Below, piece by piece: positions 18,248 to 26,731 of a stretch of DNA of 64,000 bases. Location: NCBI RefSeq assembly GCF_000463015.1, contig NC_022247.1, positions 3,410,001 through 3,474,000 on the forward strand, written 5' to 3'. Source of the DNA: Variovorax paradoxus B4 (lineage in GTDB: Bacteria; Pseudomonadota; Gammaproteobacteria; Burkholderiales; Burkholderiaceae_C). The first letter of the stretch is position 1, and each line of letters begins with the position of its first letter. The notes under the pieces are model-generated. The model had not been told where the DNA came from and made no database searches. It saw only the letters and a program-made list of their open reading frames with translations. The translations under genes were made by a program, and so were the position numbers.

Positions 18248-19291
18248 TCAGGCCGTGGCTTGCGCGGATTCCGCGAGTTGCGTTTGCGCGAGGTTGCGCA
18301 TGTGGCGGCGCAGGCGGACGATGCCCAGGTCGTGCTGGTACAGGTTCTCGTGCTGGTTGGCGTCGGGCTCCATCTCCTCGAGCATCACGCGGTCCTGCTC
18401 CAGCACGTGCCAGTGGCGCGCCTCGAGGCGGTTCTTGTACAGGAAGCGCCAGGTGTCGCGCTCCCAGCCTGGCGGCAGCTTGCGCACGCGCCAGAAGAAG
18501 GTGGCCGTCATGCCCTTCACGATCGGCGAGAAGGCACCGACGATGATGAAGTTGCCGCCGGGGCCACCGGTCTTCGGGTACGGAATTTCCAGGCGCATCC
18601 AGTGGATGCCGGTGTCGGCCCATTCGGTCCAGTCGAAGTTGACGTTGCGCTGGCCTTCCTTTTCAAAGACGAAGCCGATGTCGGTCTGGCGGATGCCGAA
18701 CTTGGCCGTCGAATCGCCCTCGGCCATCGAATGCGACTGCTTGTGCAGGTAGGTGCCGTGCATCGGGTCCATGACGTTGTCAAGCACGTAGCGGTAGTCG
18801 CCCTTCCACTCGGTGTAGCAAAGGAAGCTCGAATACTCGGCATCGTCCGTGAGCTGCTCGGGCAGCACCAGCGGCGGCGGCACGTCGACTGGGTCCTTCC
18901 CGTTGTAGAGGAACACGGCGCCCGCGCGCTCCTGCACGTGGAAGTGCCGCGTGGCCTGCGAGCCTTCGAGCTTGCAGCCCGGACTGCCGGGCACGCGGGT
19001 GACGACGCCGTCATGGCGCACCTCGACGCCGTGGTACGGGCACGAGAGCCGGTCGCCCAGCACCACGCCCTGCGACAGCGGCGCGCCGCGGTGCGGGCAG
19101 CGGTCTTCCAGCGCGTGCAGCACGCCTTCGCCGTCGCGCCACAGCGCGATCTTGCGGCCCAGGCGGCGCAGCGAGACGGGGTTCTCCTTGATGAAGTGCG
19201 AGGGGCAGATCGGGTACCAGAGGTCCTTCAGGCCGACTTCGAGCAGGTGGTCGACCGGGTCGGCGGCGATGGGAGTGATGGCGATGGTCAT
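18248..19291 (-). CDS. Rieske non-heme iron oxygenase, alpha subunit
   Basis: 347 residues, the single-subunit type of phthalate, vanillate and phenoxybenzoate oxygenases. The Rieske cluster ligands are CPH (Cys65, His67) and CPYH (Cys84, His87). The mononuclear iron site is in VMDPMHGTYLHKQSH near residue 175. It should hydroxylate or demethylate an aromatic or heteroaromatic acid, using the reductase encoded next to it. ATG 19291 was chosen because it begins 26 residues before the conserved WYPICPSHF. No beta subunit is present, as expected for this group. Confidence 0.92.
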   Translation of the reverse strand: MTIAITPIAADPVDHLLEVGLKDLWYPICPSHFIKENPVSLRRLGRKIALWRDGEGVLHALEDRCPHRGAPLSQGVVLGDRLSCPYHGVEVRHDGVVTRVPGSPGCKLEGSQATRHFHVQERAGAVFLYNGKDPVDVPPPLVLPEQLTDDAEYSSFLCYTEWKGDYRYVLDNVMDPMHGTYLHKQSHSMAEGDSTAKFGIRQTDIGFVFEKEGQRNVNFDWTEWADTGIHWMRLEIPYPKTGGPGGNFIIVGAFSPIVKGMTATFFWRVRKLPPGWERDTWRFLYKNRLEARHWHVLEQDRVMLEEMEPDANQHENLYQHDLGIVRLRRHMRNLAQTQLAESAQATA

Positions 19292-19304
19292 GATGTGTTG
19301 CTCC

Positions 19305-19526
19305 TCAGCCGGCCAGCGTGGCCATTTCCTTGCGGTACAGCGCCTCGGTCCAGGGCTGCCCGCCGGGGGTGGCCAGGCCGCTGTCGTTGAGCCGCTGCAC
19401 CAGTCCCGCGAGATCGTGGATGCCGTCTGCAAAGGCGCGCTCGATCACGTCGCCCAGCAGGTCTTCATAGGTGGTCGCGGGGCGCTGGCGCGCCTGATGC
19501 GGTTGCAGGTAGCGGTCTTGTTGCAT
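19305..19526 (-). CDS. Small recombinase-like helix-turn-helix protein
   Basis: 73 residues. The C-terminal part (LVQRLNDSGLATPGGQPWTEALYRKEM) resembles the short helix-turn-helix of serine recombinase C-terminal domains ('LN..Gi.tp.G..Wt...v'), without any catalytic domain. Comparable tiny proteins occur beside Rieske oxygenase genes. It lies 13 bases before the oxygenase and 32 bases after the flavin hydroxylase gene, so it is part of the operon. A regulatory or oxygenase-accessory role is possible, but nothing in the sequence decides it. Confidence 0.7.
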   Translation of the reverse strand: MQQDRYLQPHQARQRPATTYEDLLGDVIERAFADGIHDLAGLVQRLNDSGLATPGGQPWTEALYRKEMATLAG

Positions 19527-19558
19527 GGTGTGCCTCCGTGGGATGAGGTGAATGTGAA

Positions 19559-20722
19559 TCAGGCGGTGGCAGTGGCGCCGGCGGGGGCGCCCAGCGGGAC
19601 GGCCCAGGCGTCGTAGCCATAGACCCAGTCGGCATTGCCGCCTTCGCGCAGCCAGTTGTTGCCGCGCGAGCCGATCTGCACCTGGCTGGCGCGTGCGATG
19701 CGGGCCTTTTCGTAGCCCTTCAGCGCATCGGCCACGTCGGCCATCGCCACGCCTTCGAGGTGGCAGGCCAGCACGACCGCGTCTTCGATGGCCATGCCCG
19801 CGCCTTGCGCCATGAACGGCAGCATCGGGTGCGCGGCATCGCCGAGCAAGGCCATGCGGCCTGCGGCCCAGGCCGGCATCGGGTCGCGCTCGTACAGCGC
19901 GGTCTTCAGCACCGTGTCGCAGGCGTCGAGCAGGGCGCGCGCCTCGGGGTGGTAGTCCACGTACTGTTCGCGCAGCTCGTCGACGCTGCCGGGCGCGGTC
20001 CATGATTCGAGGTGCCAGGTGCCCTGCGGCGTGGTTGCGAAGATGAAGATGTCCCTGCCGCGATTGAGCGGGAACGTGACGATCTGGCTCTGCGGATTCG
20101 GCCCCCACCATTTGGTGAAGGCGCCGAGGTTCGGCACGCCCGCCACGCGCTCGGCGGGCACCACGGCGCGGTAGGCGACGATGCCCGTGAAGCGCGGGCT
20201 CTCGGCGCCGAACATCGCGGTGCGCACGCACGAATGGATGCCGTCGGCGCCGAGCAGCGCGCCGACGCGGGTGCCGGTGCCATCGGTGAACGAGAGGCTC
20301 ACACCCTTCTCGTCGGCGGCGATCTTCTCTGCGCGCTTGCCCAGCGCCACGCGCTCGGCCGGGAACATGTCTGCCAATGCGGCGAGCAGGTCGGCGCGAT
20401 GAATCGTGAGCTGGGGTGCGCCGTAGCGCTGCTCTGCCGAATCGGCCATCTCCAGGCGCGAGGTTTCCTCGCCGGTATCGTAGGTTCGGCTGATGCGGTG
20501 CGAAGGGCGTGCCGCCGTCACCCGCGCGGCCTCGCCCACGCCGAGGCCGTCGAGCGCACGCACCGCATTGGGCGTGAGGTTGATGTCCGCGCCGACGCGG
20601 GCGAACTGCTTCGCCTGCTCGAACACGGCCACGTCGTGCCCGGCGCGCCGCAACGCGATGGCCGCCACCAGGCCGCCGATGCCCGCACCGACGATGCCGA
20701 TGGTGGATTCGCTTGTCTTCAT
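19559..20722 (-). CDS. FAD-dependent aromatic-ring monooxygenase, 6-hydroxynicotinate 3-monooxygenase (NicC)-like
   Basis: 387 residues of class A flavin hydroxylase type. It shows the dinucleotide motif GIVGAGIGGLVAAIALRRAG with a Glu at the strand end (VFEQA), the DG motif (GALLGADGIHSCVR) and the GD motif (GRMALLGDAAHPMLPFMAQG). TIHRADL and the C-terminal ERASQVQ-like and WVYGYD patterns (here RASQVQIGSRGNNW, WVYGYDAW) are what I remember of NicC rather than of salicylate hydroxylase. It probably adds a hydroxyl to an aromatic or pyridine acid, possibly with decarboxylation. ATG 20722 precedes the FAD motif and has GGGGGAG upstream. Confidence 0.85.
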   Translation of the reverse strand: MKTSESTIGIVGAGIGGLVAAIALRRAGHDVAVFEQAKQFARVGADINLTPNAVRALDGLGVGEAARVTAARPSHRISRTYDTGEETSRLEMADSAEQRYGAPQLTIHRADLLAALADMFPAERVALGKRAEKIAADEKGVSLSFTDGTGTRVGALLGADGIHSCVRTAMFGAESPRFTGIVAYRAVVPAERVAGVPNLGAFTKWWGPNPQSQIVTFPLNRGRDIFIFATTPQGTWHLESWTAPGSVDELREQYVDYHPEARALLDACDTVLKTALYERDPMPAWAAGRMALLGDAAHPMLPFMAQGAGMAIEDAVVLACHLEGVAMADVADALKGYEKARIARASQVQIGSRGNNWLREGGNADWVYGYDAWAVPLGAPAGATATA

Positions 20723-20751
20723 GGGTGTCTCCCCCTTTTGCTGTTCGCGGC

Positions 20752-21744
20752 TCACTCGGCCACGATGTTGCGGGCCTTGATGATCCTGGCCCACACGGCC
20801 GTTTCATCGCGGATGTGCGCGGCAAACGCGGCCGGCTTCATGGCCGCGTCGGTCATGCCCTGCGCCTTGAGGCGTTCGCGCACGTCGGGCTGGGCCAGCA
20901 TCTCGGCCGCATCCTTCGCGAGCTGCTCGACCACTGCGGGCGGCGTGCCCTTGGGTGCCAGCAGGCCATACCACGAGGTCACGGCCACGCCCTGGATGCC
21001 TTGCTCCGCCAGCGTGGGAATGTCGGGCGCGGCGGGGCTGCGCACGGCCTCGGTCACGCCCAGCGCAACGAGCTTGCCGTTCTTGATGAAGGGCATGGTC
21101 GCGGGCAGGTTGCTGAACATCAGCGGCACCGAGCCGCCAAGCACGTCGTTGAGTGCGGGCGCCGTGCCCTTGTAGGGCACGTGCAGCAGGTCGATGCCGG
21201 CCTGCTGCTTGAACAGTTCGCCCGCCAGGTGCAGGCCGCTGCCCACGCCCGGCGAGGCATACGACAGCGTGTTGGGCTTGGCCTTGGCCTGCGCCACCAG
21301 ATCCTTCGCGCTCTTGATGCCCGACGACGGCGAGGCCACCAGCACATTGGGCGCCTTGGCCAGCATGGTGACGGGCACGAAGTCCTTCTCGATGTCGAAC
21401 GGGAAGTTCGGCATCAGCGTGGGGTTGATCGTGAGGTTGCCGGCGGGGACCACGAGCAGCGTGTGGCCGTCGCCCTTCGCGCGCTTGACCTTGTCGATGC
21501 CGATGTTGCCGGCCGCGCCGACCAGGTTCTCGACCACTGCGGCCTGGCCGTAGCGCTTGGCGAGCCCGTCGGAAAGCACGCGGGCCAGCGTGTCGACCGG
21601 GCCGCCGGGCGGGAACGGCGAGACGATGGTGAAGCGGTCGCTCGAGAGCTGCTTCTGCGCATTGCTCTGGGCATGCGCGGGAGAAGCGAAGGCGAAGGCC
21701 GCCAGCGCGGCGAACACAAGGGAGAGGGAAAGACGTCGTTGCAT
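20752..21744 (-). CDS. Bug-family periplasmic solute receptor (TctC-like)
   Basis: 330 residues. Signal peptide MQRRLSLSLVFAALAAFAFASPAHAQ, then the Bug fold: FTIVSPFPPGGPVDTLARVLSDGLAKRYGQ, VVENLVGAAGNIG, VPYKGTAPALNDVLGGSVPLMFSN and ASWYG-like SWYGLLAPKGTPP. These proteins are receptors for carboxylates, aromatic acids and amides, usually for tripartite tricarboxylate transporters. No TctA/TctB genes are in the window. Its place inside the catabolic run suggests that the substrate or a metabolite is the ligand. Confidence 0.88.
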   Translation of the reverse strand: MQRRLSLSLVFAALAAFAFASPAHAQSNAQKQLSSDRFTIVSPFPPGGPVDTLARVLSDGLAKRYGQAAVVENLVGAAGNIGIDKVKRAKGDGHTLLVVPAGNLTINPTLMPNFPFDIEKDFVPVTMLAKAPNVLVASPSSGIKSAKDLVAQAKAKPNTLSYASPGVGSGLHLAGELFKQQAGIDLLHVPYKGTAPALNDVLGGSVPLMFSNLPATMPFIKNGKLVALGVTEAVRSPAAPDIPTLAEQGIQGVAVTSWYGLLAPKGTPPAVVEQLAKDAAEMLAQPDVRERLKAQGMTDAAMKPAAFAAHIRDETAVWARIIKARNIVAE

Positions 21745-21761
21745 GGTGGTGGTTATCGGAT

Positions 21762-22733
21762 TCACTTTTTCTCTGTGAGGAAAGCGCCTTTCGGGCCTTC
21801 CGCGTTCTTCTGGCGCCGGGTGTTGCCGTCGAGGCCGCCGTCGACCGCCCATTCGGCAAACACCGTCGGGCCCGGCTCGAACTCGCGCGGCTGCCAGTCG
21901 GCAGTGAGCTGGTCTTCGTCCGCGTAGTACTCGATCAGGCCGCCGGCCGGATTCTTGAAGTACCAGAAGTACGCGGAAGACACCGGATGCCGGCCCGGGC
22001 CGAGTTGCGTCTCCCAGCCGCGGCGCGAGAAATGCAGGCCGCCGCCGAAGACTTCGTGGATGTCGCGCACGGTAAAGGCCACATGATTGAGCCCGCGCTT
22101 GCCTGAAGGGATCTGCAACAGGAACAGGTCGTGGTGCCCGCCCTCCGGCGCGCAGCGCATGAAGGCGCCGCGGTTCGGATAGCTGTCGGACGAGACGAAG
22201 CCGAAGCGCTGCGCGTAGAACGCGCTGGTGGCCTTCACGTCGCTCACGAAGAACACCACGTGGCCGACCTCGATGGGCGTCGCGCGCTCGTAGATGGGCG
22301 CGGGCTGGTTGATGCGCGGCTTGGCGTTCCAGGTGTTCATCGCGCCGCAGTCGACGTCGACGGCGTGCTTGCGGCTGACCTGCAGGCGCACGGCAAGGCC
22401 GTTGGGGTCGATGCAGCCGATGCGGCGGGCGCCGTCGACGGTGCTGTCGAAGAAGGCCGGGCCCTGCGCGATGGCAGCGGCATAGCGATCGAGGTCCGCA
22501 TCGCTTTCCACGCCCCACACCACTTCGCGCAGCGTCGGGCCCTCTTCCATCGCGCTCGGCAGGTCCGCCTTGTCCAACGCCGCGACGACCACCTTGCAGC
22601 CGTTGAGGCACTCGAAGACGAGTTCGTCGGCCGCTTGCGACTTCAGCGCGAGGCCCCAGTCCTCGAAGAAACGGCGGCAGGTGGGCAGGTCGTCTGCCCC
22701 GTAGGTGATCTGGTCGATGCCAAGTACGCTCAT
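21762..22733 (-). CDS. Two-domain VOC protein, extradiol-dioxygenase-like
   Basis: 323 residues with two glyoxalase/bleomycin-resistance modules (about 1-120 and 145-280). The second keeps a likely metal triad in extradiol spacing: His in EVGHVVFFVSD, His in GLNHVAFTVRD, and Glu in GGLIEYYADED. This is the plan of type I extradiol dioxygenases such as 2,3-dihydroxybiphenyl dioxygenase, so ring opening of a dihydroxylated intermediate is plausible. The first domain has lost the ligands, as is usual. The start ATG overlaps the aldehyde dehydrogenase stop (ATGA), indicating translational coupling. A non-dioxygenase VOC enzyme remains possible. Confidence 0.8.
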   Translation of the reverse strand: MSVLGIDQITYGADDLPTCRRFFEDWGLALKSQAADELVFECLNGCKVVVAALDKADLPSAMEEGPTLREVVWGVESDADLDRYAAAIAQGPAFFDSTVDGARRIGCIDPNGLAVRLQVSRKHAVDVDCGAMNTWNAKPRINQPAPIYERATPIEVGHVVFFVSDVKATSAFYAQRFGFVSSDSYPNRGAFMRCAPEGGHHDLFLLQIPSGKRGLNHVAFTVRDIHEVFGGGLHFSRRGWETQLGPGRHPVSSAYFWYFKNPAGGLIEYYADEDQLTADWQPREFEPGPTVFAEWAVDGGLDGNTRRQKNAEGPKGAFLTEKK

Positions 22734-24208
22734 GTCAGTGCCCACGGCAAAGGTTGATCGTTCGTGCCCCAATACATGCTCTTCTGCTCCATGTACTGGA
22801 AGATGCCTTCGCGGCCTTTCTCGCGGCCGAGGCCGCTGTCGCGCCAGCCGCCGAACGGCGTCGAGACGGAGAACTGCTTGTAGGTGTTGACCCAGACCGT
22901 GCCAGCCTGGACCGCGCGGCCGAGCTTCCAGGCGCGCTTGAAGTCGCGGCTCCAGACGCCCGCGGCCAGCGCATAGACGCTGTCGTTGGCCTGCGCGATC
23001 AGCGACTCCTCGTCGTCGAAGGGCATCGCGACGAGCACCGGGCCGAAGATCTCTTCCTGGCTGATGCGCGCGCTGTTGCCCAGGCCTTCGATGATGGTCG
23101 GCTTGTAGAAGTAGCCACGGTCATAGCCATCGCCATGCGGGCGTACGCCGCCCGTGCGAATCCGGCCGCCCTCGGACACGCCCAGGTCCACATAGCGCTC
23201 GATGCCCTCGCGGTGTCTCGCGGTGATCAGCGGGCCCATCTGCGTGCGCTCCGAGGCCGGATCGCCGACGCGCAGCGCATTGGCGCCTTCGGCCAGCCGC
23301 GTCAGGAACTCGTCGTAGATGCCGCGCGCCACGAACAACCTGGAACCCGCGATGCACGACTCGCCCGACGAACTGAAGATGCCGTACAGCACACCGTTCA
23401 CCGCATGGTCGAGGTCCGCATCGTCGAGCACCATGGTCGGCGACTTGCCGCCCAGCTCCAGCGACACCGGCATCATCTTGTCGGCCGCGATGTGCGCGAT
23501 GTGCTTGCCGGTGGTGGTGCCGCCGGTGAACGACACGCGCTTGACCAGCGGGTGCTGGGTGATCGCATCGCCGATGACCGAGCCCTTGCCCGGCAGCACG
23601 CTGACGATGCCCTTCGGCACGCCGGCCTGCTCGCAGATGCGCGCAAGTTCCAGCGCCATCAGCGGCGTGACTTCGGCCGGCTTGACGACCACCGCGTTGC
23701 CGGCCGCCAGCGCGGGCGCCAGCTTCTGTGCTTCGCTCGCGATCGGCGAGTTCCACGGCGTGATGGCGGCGACCACGCCCATGGGCTCGTGCACGCTCAT
23801 CGTGACGAAGGCGCCGCGCGAGGGCGTGATGGTTTCTTCCAGCGTCTCGAGCGCGGCCGCGAAGAACTGGAAGGTGCCTGCGGCGCTCGCCACGAGGTTG
23901 CGCGTTTCGTTGATCGGCTTGCCGTTGTCGAGGCGCTGCTTTTGCGCGAGGCTTTCGCTTTCCTCGCGGATCAGCTGCGCCGCGCGGTGCAGCACCGCGG
24001 CGCGCTCGTGCGGCAGGCGCTGCGCCCAGCCGCTGGTGCGGAAGGCATGGTCGGCACGCGTGATGGCCTCTTCGACGTCGGCAAGGCTCGCGGCCCTGAG
24101 GCGCGCAATCGGCTCGCCCGTGGCGGGATAGAGGCTCTCGTACACGTCGCCGCCGCCCAGGCGCCATTCACCGGCAATGCAGATCGGGAGAAGTTCGGAA
24201 GAAATCAT
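22730..24208 (-). CDS. NAD(P)-dependent aldehyde dehydrogenase
   Basis: 492 residues, normal for the family. Visible signatures are TPWNSPIASEAQKLAPALAAG (the Asn of the oxyanion hole), SFTGGTTTGKHIA (cofactor loop), LELGGKSPTMVLDDAD (general-base Glu) and the catalytic Cys in SSSGESCIAGSRLFV. The sequence is closest in style to semialdehyde dehydrogenases of aromatic pathways (5-carboxymethyl-2-hydroxymuconate or 2-hydroxymuconate type). Following an extradiol-like enzyme, it would oxidise a ring-fission semialdehyde. It lies ten bases after the aspartate-dehydrogenase-like gene and overlaps the VOC gene by four bases. Confidence 0.9.
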   Translation of the reverse strand: MISSELLPICIAGEWRLGGGDVYESLYPATGEPIARLRAASLADVEEAITRADHAFRTSGWAQRLPHERAAVLHRAAQLIREESESLAQKQRLDNGKPINETRNLVASAAGTFQFFAAALETLEETITPSRGAFVTMSVHEPMGVVAAITPWNSPIASEAQKLAPALAAGNAVVVKPAEVTPLMALELARICEQAGVPKGIVSVLPGKGSVIGDAITQHPLVKRVSFTGGTTTGKHIAHIAADKMMPVSLELGGKSPTMVLDDADLDHAVNGVLYGIFSSSGESCIAGSRLFVARGIYDEFLTRLAEGANALRVGDPASERTQMGPLITARHREGIERYVDLGVSEGGRIRTGGVRPHGDGYDRGYFYKPTIIEGLGNSARISQEEIFGPVLVAMPFDDEESLIAQANDSVYALAAGVWSRDFKRAWKLGRAVQAGTVWVNTYKQFSVSTPFGGWRDSGLGREKGREGIFQYMEQKSMYWGTNDQPLPWALT

Positions 24209-24218
24209 GGGGTGGGAC

Positions 24219-25013
24219 TCAGATGGCCAGGGCCGCGGCCCGGTTGCGCAGTGCGCGCACCGCGCTGTAGACGGTGAGTGCGGAGGTCTTGGGATTGGCC
24301 GCGAGCGGCTTGTTGCGCATGGTCAGCGCGAAGCTGCCGAAGGCGCCCTCGGCTTCGACCGTGTGCACGTTGTCGGCGATGGCCGGATCGGCGATCAGCC
24401 GCACCATCGTCTTGTCGAGCCCCAGCCCCGCGAGCGACACGGTGGCCGCAACGTTGGCGTTCTTGGGATAGAGCTTCGCCGCCTCGCGTGCGCTGCCTTC
24501 GAAGATCACGGTTTCCTGGGTCAACGCGTCGAGGTCGCGCCCCTGCTCGGCCGGCGTGCCCTTCCAGGCCTGCGGGGGCTTGCGGCCCGTGTAGCGCACG
24601 CTGTCGAGCCCGCCGATGCGGGCAGCGGCCAGCGCATCGATGGCGCCGATGGCGCCCGCGATCAGCTGCACCTGGGTGCGGCCGGCGACCGCGGCGGCCT
24701 CGAGCTTTTCAGCCAGCCCCGCGGCCGACAGTGCGCCCACCGAAGCGACGATGCAGGGCGTGCCGCGTGCGAGCGCCGGCAGCACGTGCTCCTCGATGGC
24801 CGCGTGGCCGGCCGTCTCGACCACGAGGTCGATGCCTGAAGCCGGCACGCGGCTTGCGACCTGCACGTCGGGCACAAGCTTCTGCGCCGCGGCCACGCCT
24901 TCTTCGGGCACGACGACGGCCACCACCGCCAGGGCAGTGTCTCCCTTGAGCAGTTCGAGCACCGAGGTTCCGATGGCACCGCAGCCGATGAGTGCAACGC
25001 GCAGCACGGTCAT
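24219..25013 (-). CDS. L-aspartate dehydrogenase-like (NadX-type) oxidoreductase
   Basis: 264 residues. N-terminal Rossmann motif VALIGCGAIGTSVLELL, then VVETAGHAAIEEHVLPAL, SVGALSA, and the C-terminal catalytic part with GAIGAIDALAAARIGGLDSVRYTGRKPP and LYPKNANVAATVSLAGLGLD. These are features of aspartate dehydrogenases (NadX/AspDH), which interconvert aspartate and iminosuccinate or oxaloacetate. NAD biosynthesis is an unlikely job here, because nadA, nadB and nadC are not near. Placed between an aldehyde dehydrogenase and a ThDP enzyme, it may act on an amino- or imino-dicarboxylate released in the pathway. That role is inferred. Confidence 0.85.
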   Translation of the reverse strand: MTVLRVALIGCGAIGTSVLELLKGDTALAVVAVVVPEEGVAAAQKLVPDVQVASRVPASGIDLVVETAGHAAIEEHVLPALARGTPCIVASVGALSAAGLAEKLEAAAVAGRTQVQLIAGAIGAIDALAAARIGGLDSVRYTGRKPPQAWKGTPAEQGRDLDALTQETVIFEGSAREAAKLYPKNANVAATVSLAGLGLDKTMVRLIADPAIADNVHTVEAEGAFGSFALTMRNKPLAANPKTSALTVYSAVRALRNRAAALAI

Positions 25014-25018
25014 GCCCC

Positions 25019-26731
25019 TCACGCCACCGACGCGGCAGCCTTGCCGAGCGCCGGAATCTGGGTCACGGTGTTGGTCGGCGGGCCCGCGAAGGCGCTCTTG
25101 AAATCGCCGATCGACAGCATGTCGATCTCGAGCAGGAACGGGCCCTTCTTCGCCAGCGCCTCGCCGAGCTTCGTCTTCAGCTCGTCCATGCGCTGCACGC
25201 GGGCATGCGGCAGGGCCAGCGATGCGCACAGCATCGCGTAGTCGGGGGTGTGCAGGTCGGCATAGCAGCGGCGGCCGCCGTACTGCGCGTCCTGGATGTT
25301 CTTGATGACGCCGTAGCCCTTGTCGTTCATGAGCACGATCACCATGTCGGCCTTCTCCTGCACCGCGGTCGCGAGTTCGCCGAGGTTCAGGATGAAGCCG
25401 CCGTCGCCGGCCAGGCAGAAGGTCTTGCGGCCCGAGCCCGTCTCCGCCGCACCGATGGCCGCACCGATGGCCATCGGCATGCCCTGCCCGATGCCGCCGC
25501 CCGTGGCATGCACGCCCGCGCTCGATTCGAAGATGCGCAGCTCGCGATTGCCCCAGGTGCTGTTCGACACCGTGACATCGCGCACCCAGTTGAACTTGCG
25601 GCCAGCCGCGGCCTGCAGCTCGCGCACCAGTTCGGCATAGGGGCCGAGGCCGTCTGTCAGCGAGGCGACCGCCTGCTCGTGAGCGGCGCGCAGCTCGGCG
25701 AGAAGGGCCGGGTCGGCCTTGTACTGCGCCGCTTCGAGGCGGTCGGCCAGGCCTTCGAGTGCGAGGGCCGAGTCGCCGCAGACGAACTGGTCGGTGACAT
25801 AGCCGCGGCCTTCGGCAGCCGCGTCGGCGTCGATGCGCAGCAGCGGGCGCGGCAGCTTCAGCTCGTACTTGAGCGTCTCGTTGCCGCGCAGGCGCGAGCC
25901 GACGACCAGCATCGCGTCGCAGCGCTGGTACAGCGCCTCGACCGGCTTGTGGATGTTGTACGAGCCGAGCGAACCCGCATCGTCTTCGGGCACCGTGCCA
26001 CGGCCCTGCGTGGTCGTGACCACGCCGAAGCCGAGCTTCTGCAGGCGCCGGATCGCGGCGCCCGCATGGCGCGCGCCACCGCCGACCCACAGCATCGGGC
26101 GCCTGGCGGCAGCCAGGCGCAGGGCCAGCGCATCGAGCGCAGCGGCGGAAGGCACGGGCCGCTCGATCGGCAGTGGTGACAGGTCGGCCGGCATCGTCGT
26201 GAGCGCCGACTGGATGTCGATTGGAATCTCCACGCTCACCGGGCCGGTCGGCGCGGTCAGCGCGAGCTGCACTGCGCGCTTGAGCGTGCCGAGCACGGTC
26301 TCGACGCTGCGCACCCGCAGCGCCGCCTTCGACACCGCCTTGAGCATGGTGAGCTGGTCCGGCGCTTCGTGGATGTACGACATGCCCTTGTCGAGGTACG
26401 GCGTCTCGATCTGCCCCGTGATGTGCAGGAGCGGCGCACCGGCCGTCAGCGCCTCGACCAAGCTGCCCGCGATGTTGCCGGCCGCCGGGCCCGTGCTCGT
26501 GAGGCACACGCCGAGGCTGGCCGTGGAGCGCGCATAGGCGTCGGCCATGTTGCCGGCCCCGGCCTCTCCGCGTGCCGGCACGAAACGGATCGCACCGCGC
26601 TGCGCGAAGGCATCGAGGATCGGCATGTTGTGGATCGAGATCACGCCGAAGGCCGCCTTGACGCCGCACTGTTCGAGAAAGGCCGCGACGACTGCGCCGA
26701 CCGTGACCGTGTTGTTGTTGGGGTTATGCAT
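25019..26731 (-). CDS. Thiamine-diphosphate-dependent enzyme (acetolactate synthase/benzoylformate decarboxylase family)
   Basis: 570 residues in three domains. The N-terminal PYR domain has the catalytic Glu in VPARGEAGAGNMADAYAR. The central domain includes PMLWVGGGARHAG. The C-terminal PP domain has the ThDP/Mg motif AGDGGFILNLGELATAVQEKADMVIVLMNDKGYG. It resembles unassigned 'thiamine pyrophosphate-binding proteins' more than true IlvB, and no small regulatory subunit is present. It probably decarboxylates a 2-oxo acid or forms a C-C bond in this pathway. Its ATG overlaps the upstream SDR gene by eight bases; the aspartate-dehydrogenase-like gene follows after five. Confidence 0.85.
   Translation of the reverse strand: MHNPNNNTVTVGAVVAAFLEQCGVKAAFGVISIHNMPILDAFAQRGAIRFVPARGEAGAGNMADAYARSTASLGVCLTSTGPAAGNIAGSLVEALTAGAPLLHITGQIETPYLDKGMSYIHEAPDQLTMLKAVSKAALRVRSVETVLGTLKRAVQLALTAPTGPVSVEIPIDIQSALTTMPADLSPLPIERPVPSAAALDALALRLAAARRPMLWVGGGARHAGAAIRRLQKLGFGVVTTTQGRGTVPEDDAGSLGSYNIHKPVEALYQRCDAMLVVGSRLRGNETLKYELKLPRPLLRIDADAAAEGRGYVTDQFVCGDSALALEGLADRLEAAQYKADPALLAELRAAHEQAVASLTDGLGPYAELVRELQAAAGRKFNWVRDVTVSNSTWGNRELRIFESSAGVHATGGGIGQGMPMAIGAAIGAAETGSGRKTFCLAGDGGFILNLGELATAVQEKADMVIVLMNDKGYGVIKNIQDAQYGGRRCYADLHTPDYAMLCASLALPHARVQRMDELKTKLGEALAKKGPFLLEIDMLSIGDFKSAFAGPPTNTVTQIPALGKAAASVA

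Noticed and set aside
15959..19390. A long open frame on the plus strand across the porin, reductase and oxygenase genes
   Set aside because: Antisense shadow of three well-recognised leftward genes; composition is Ala/Arg/His-rich without domain signatures.
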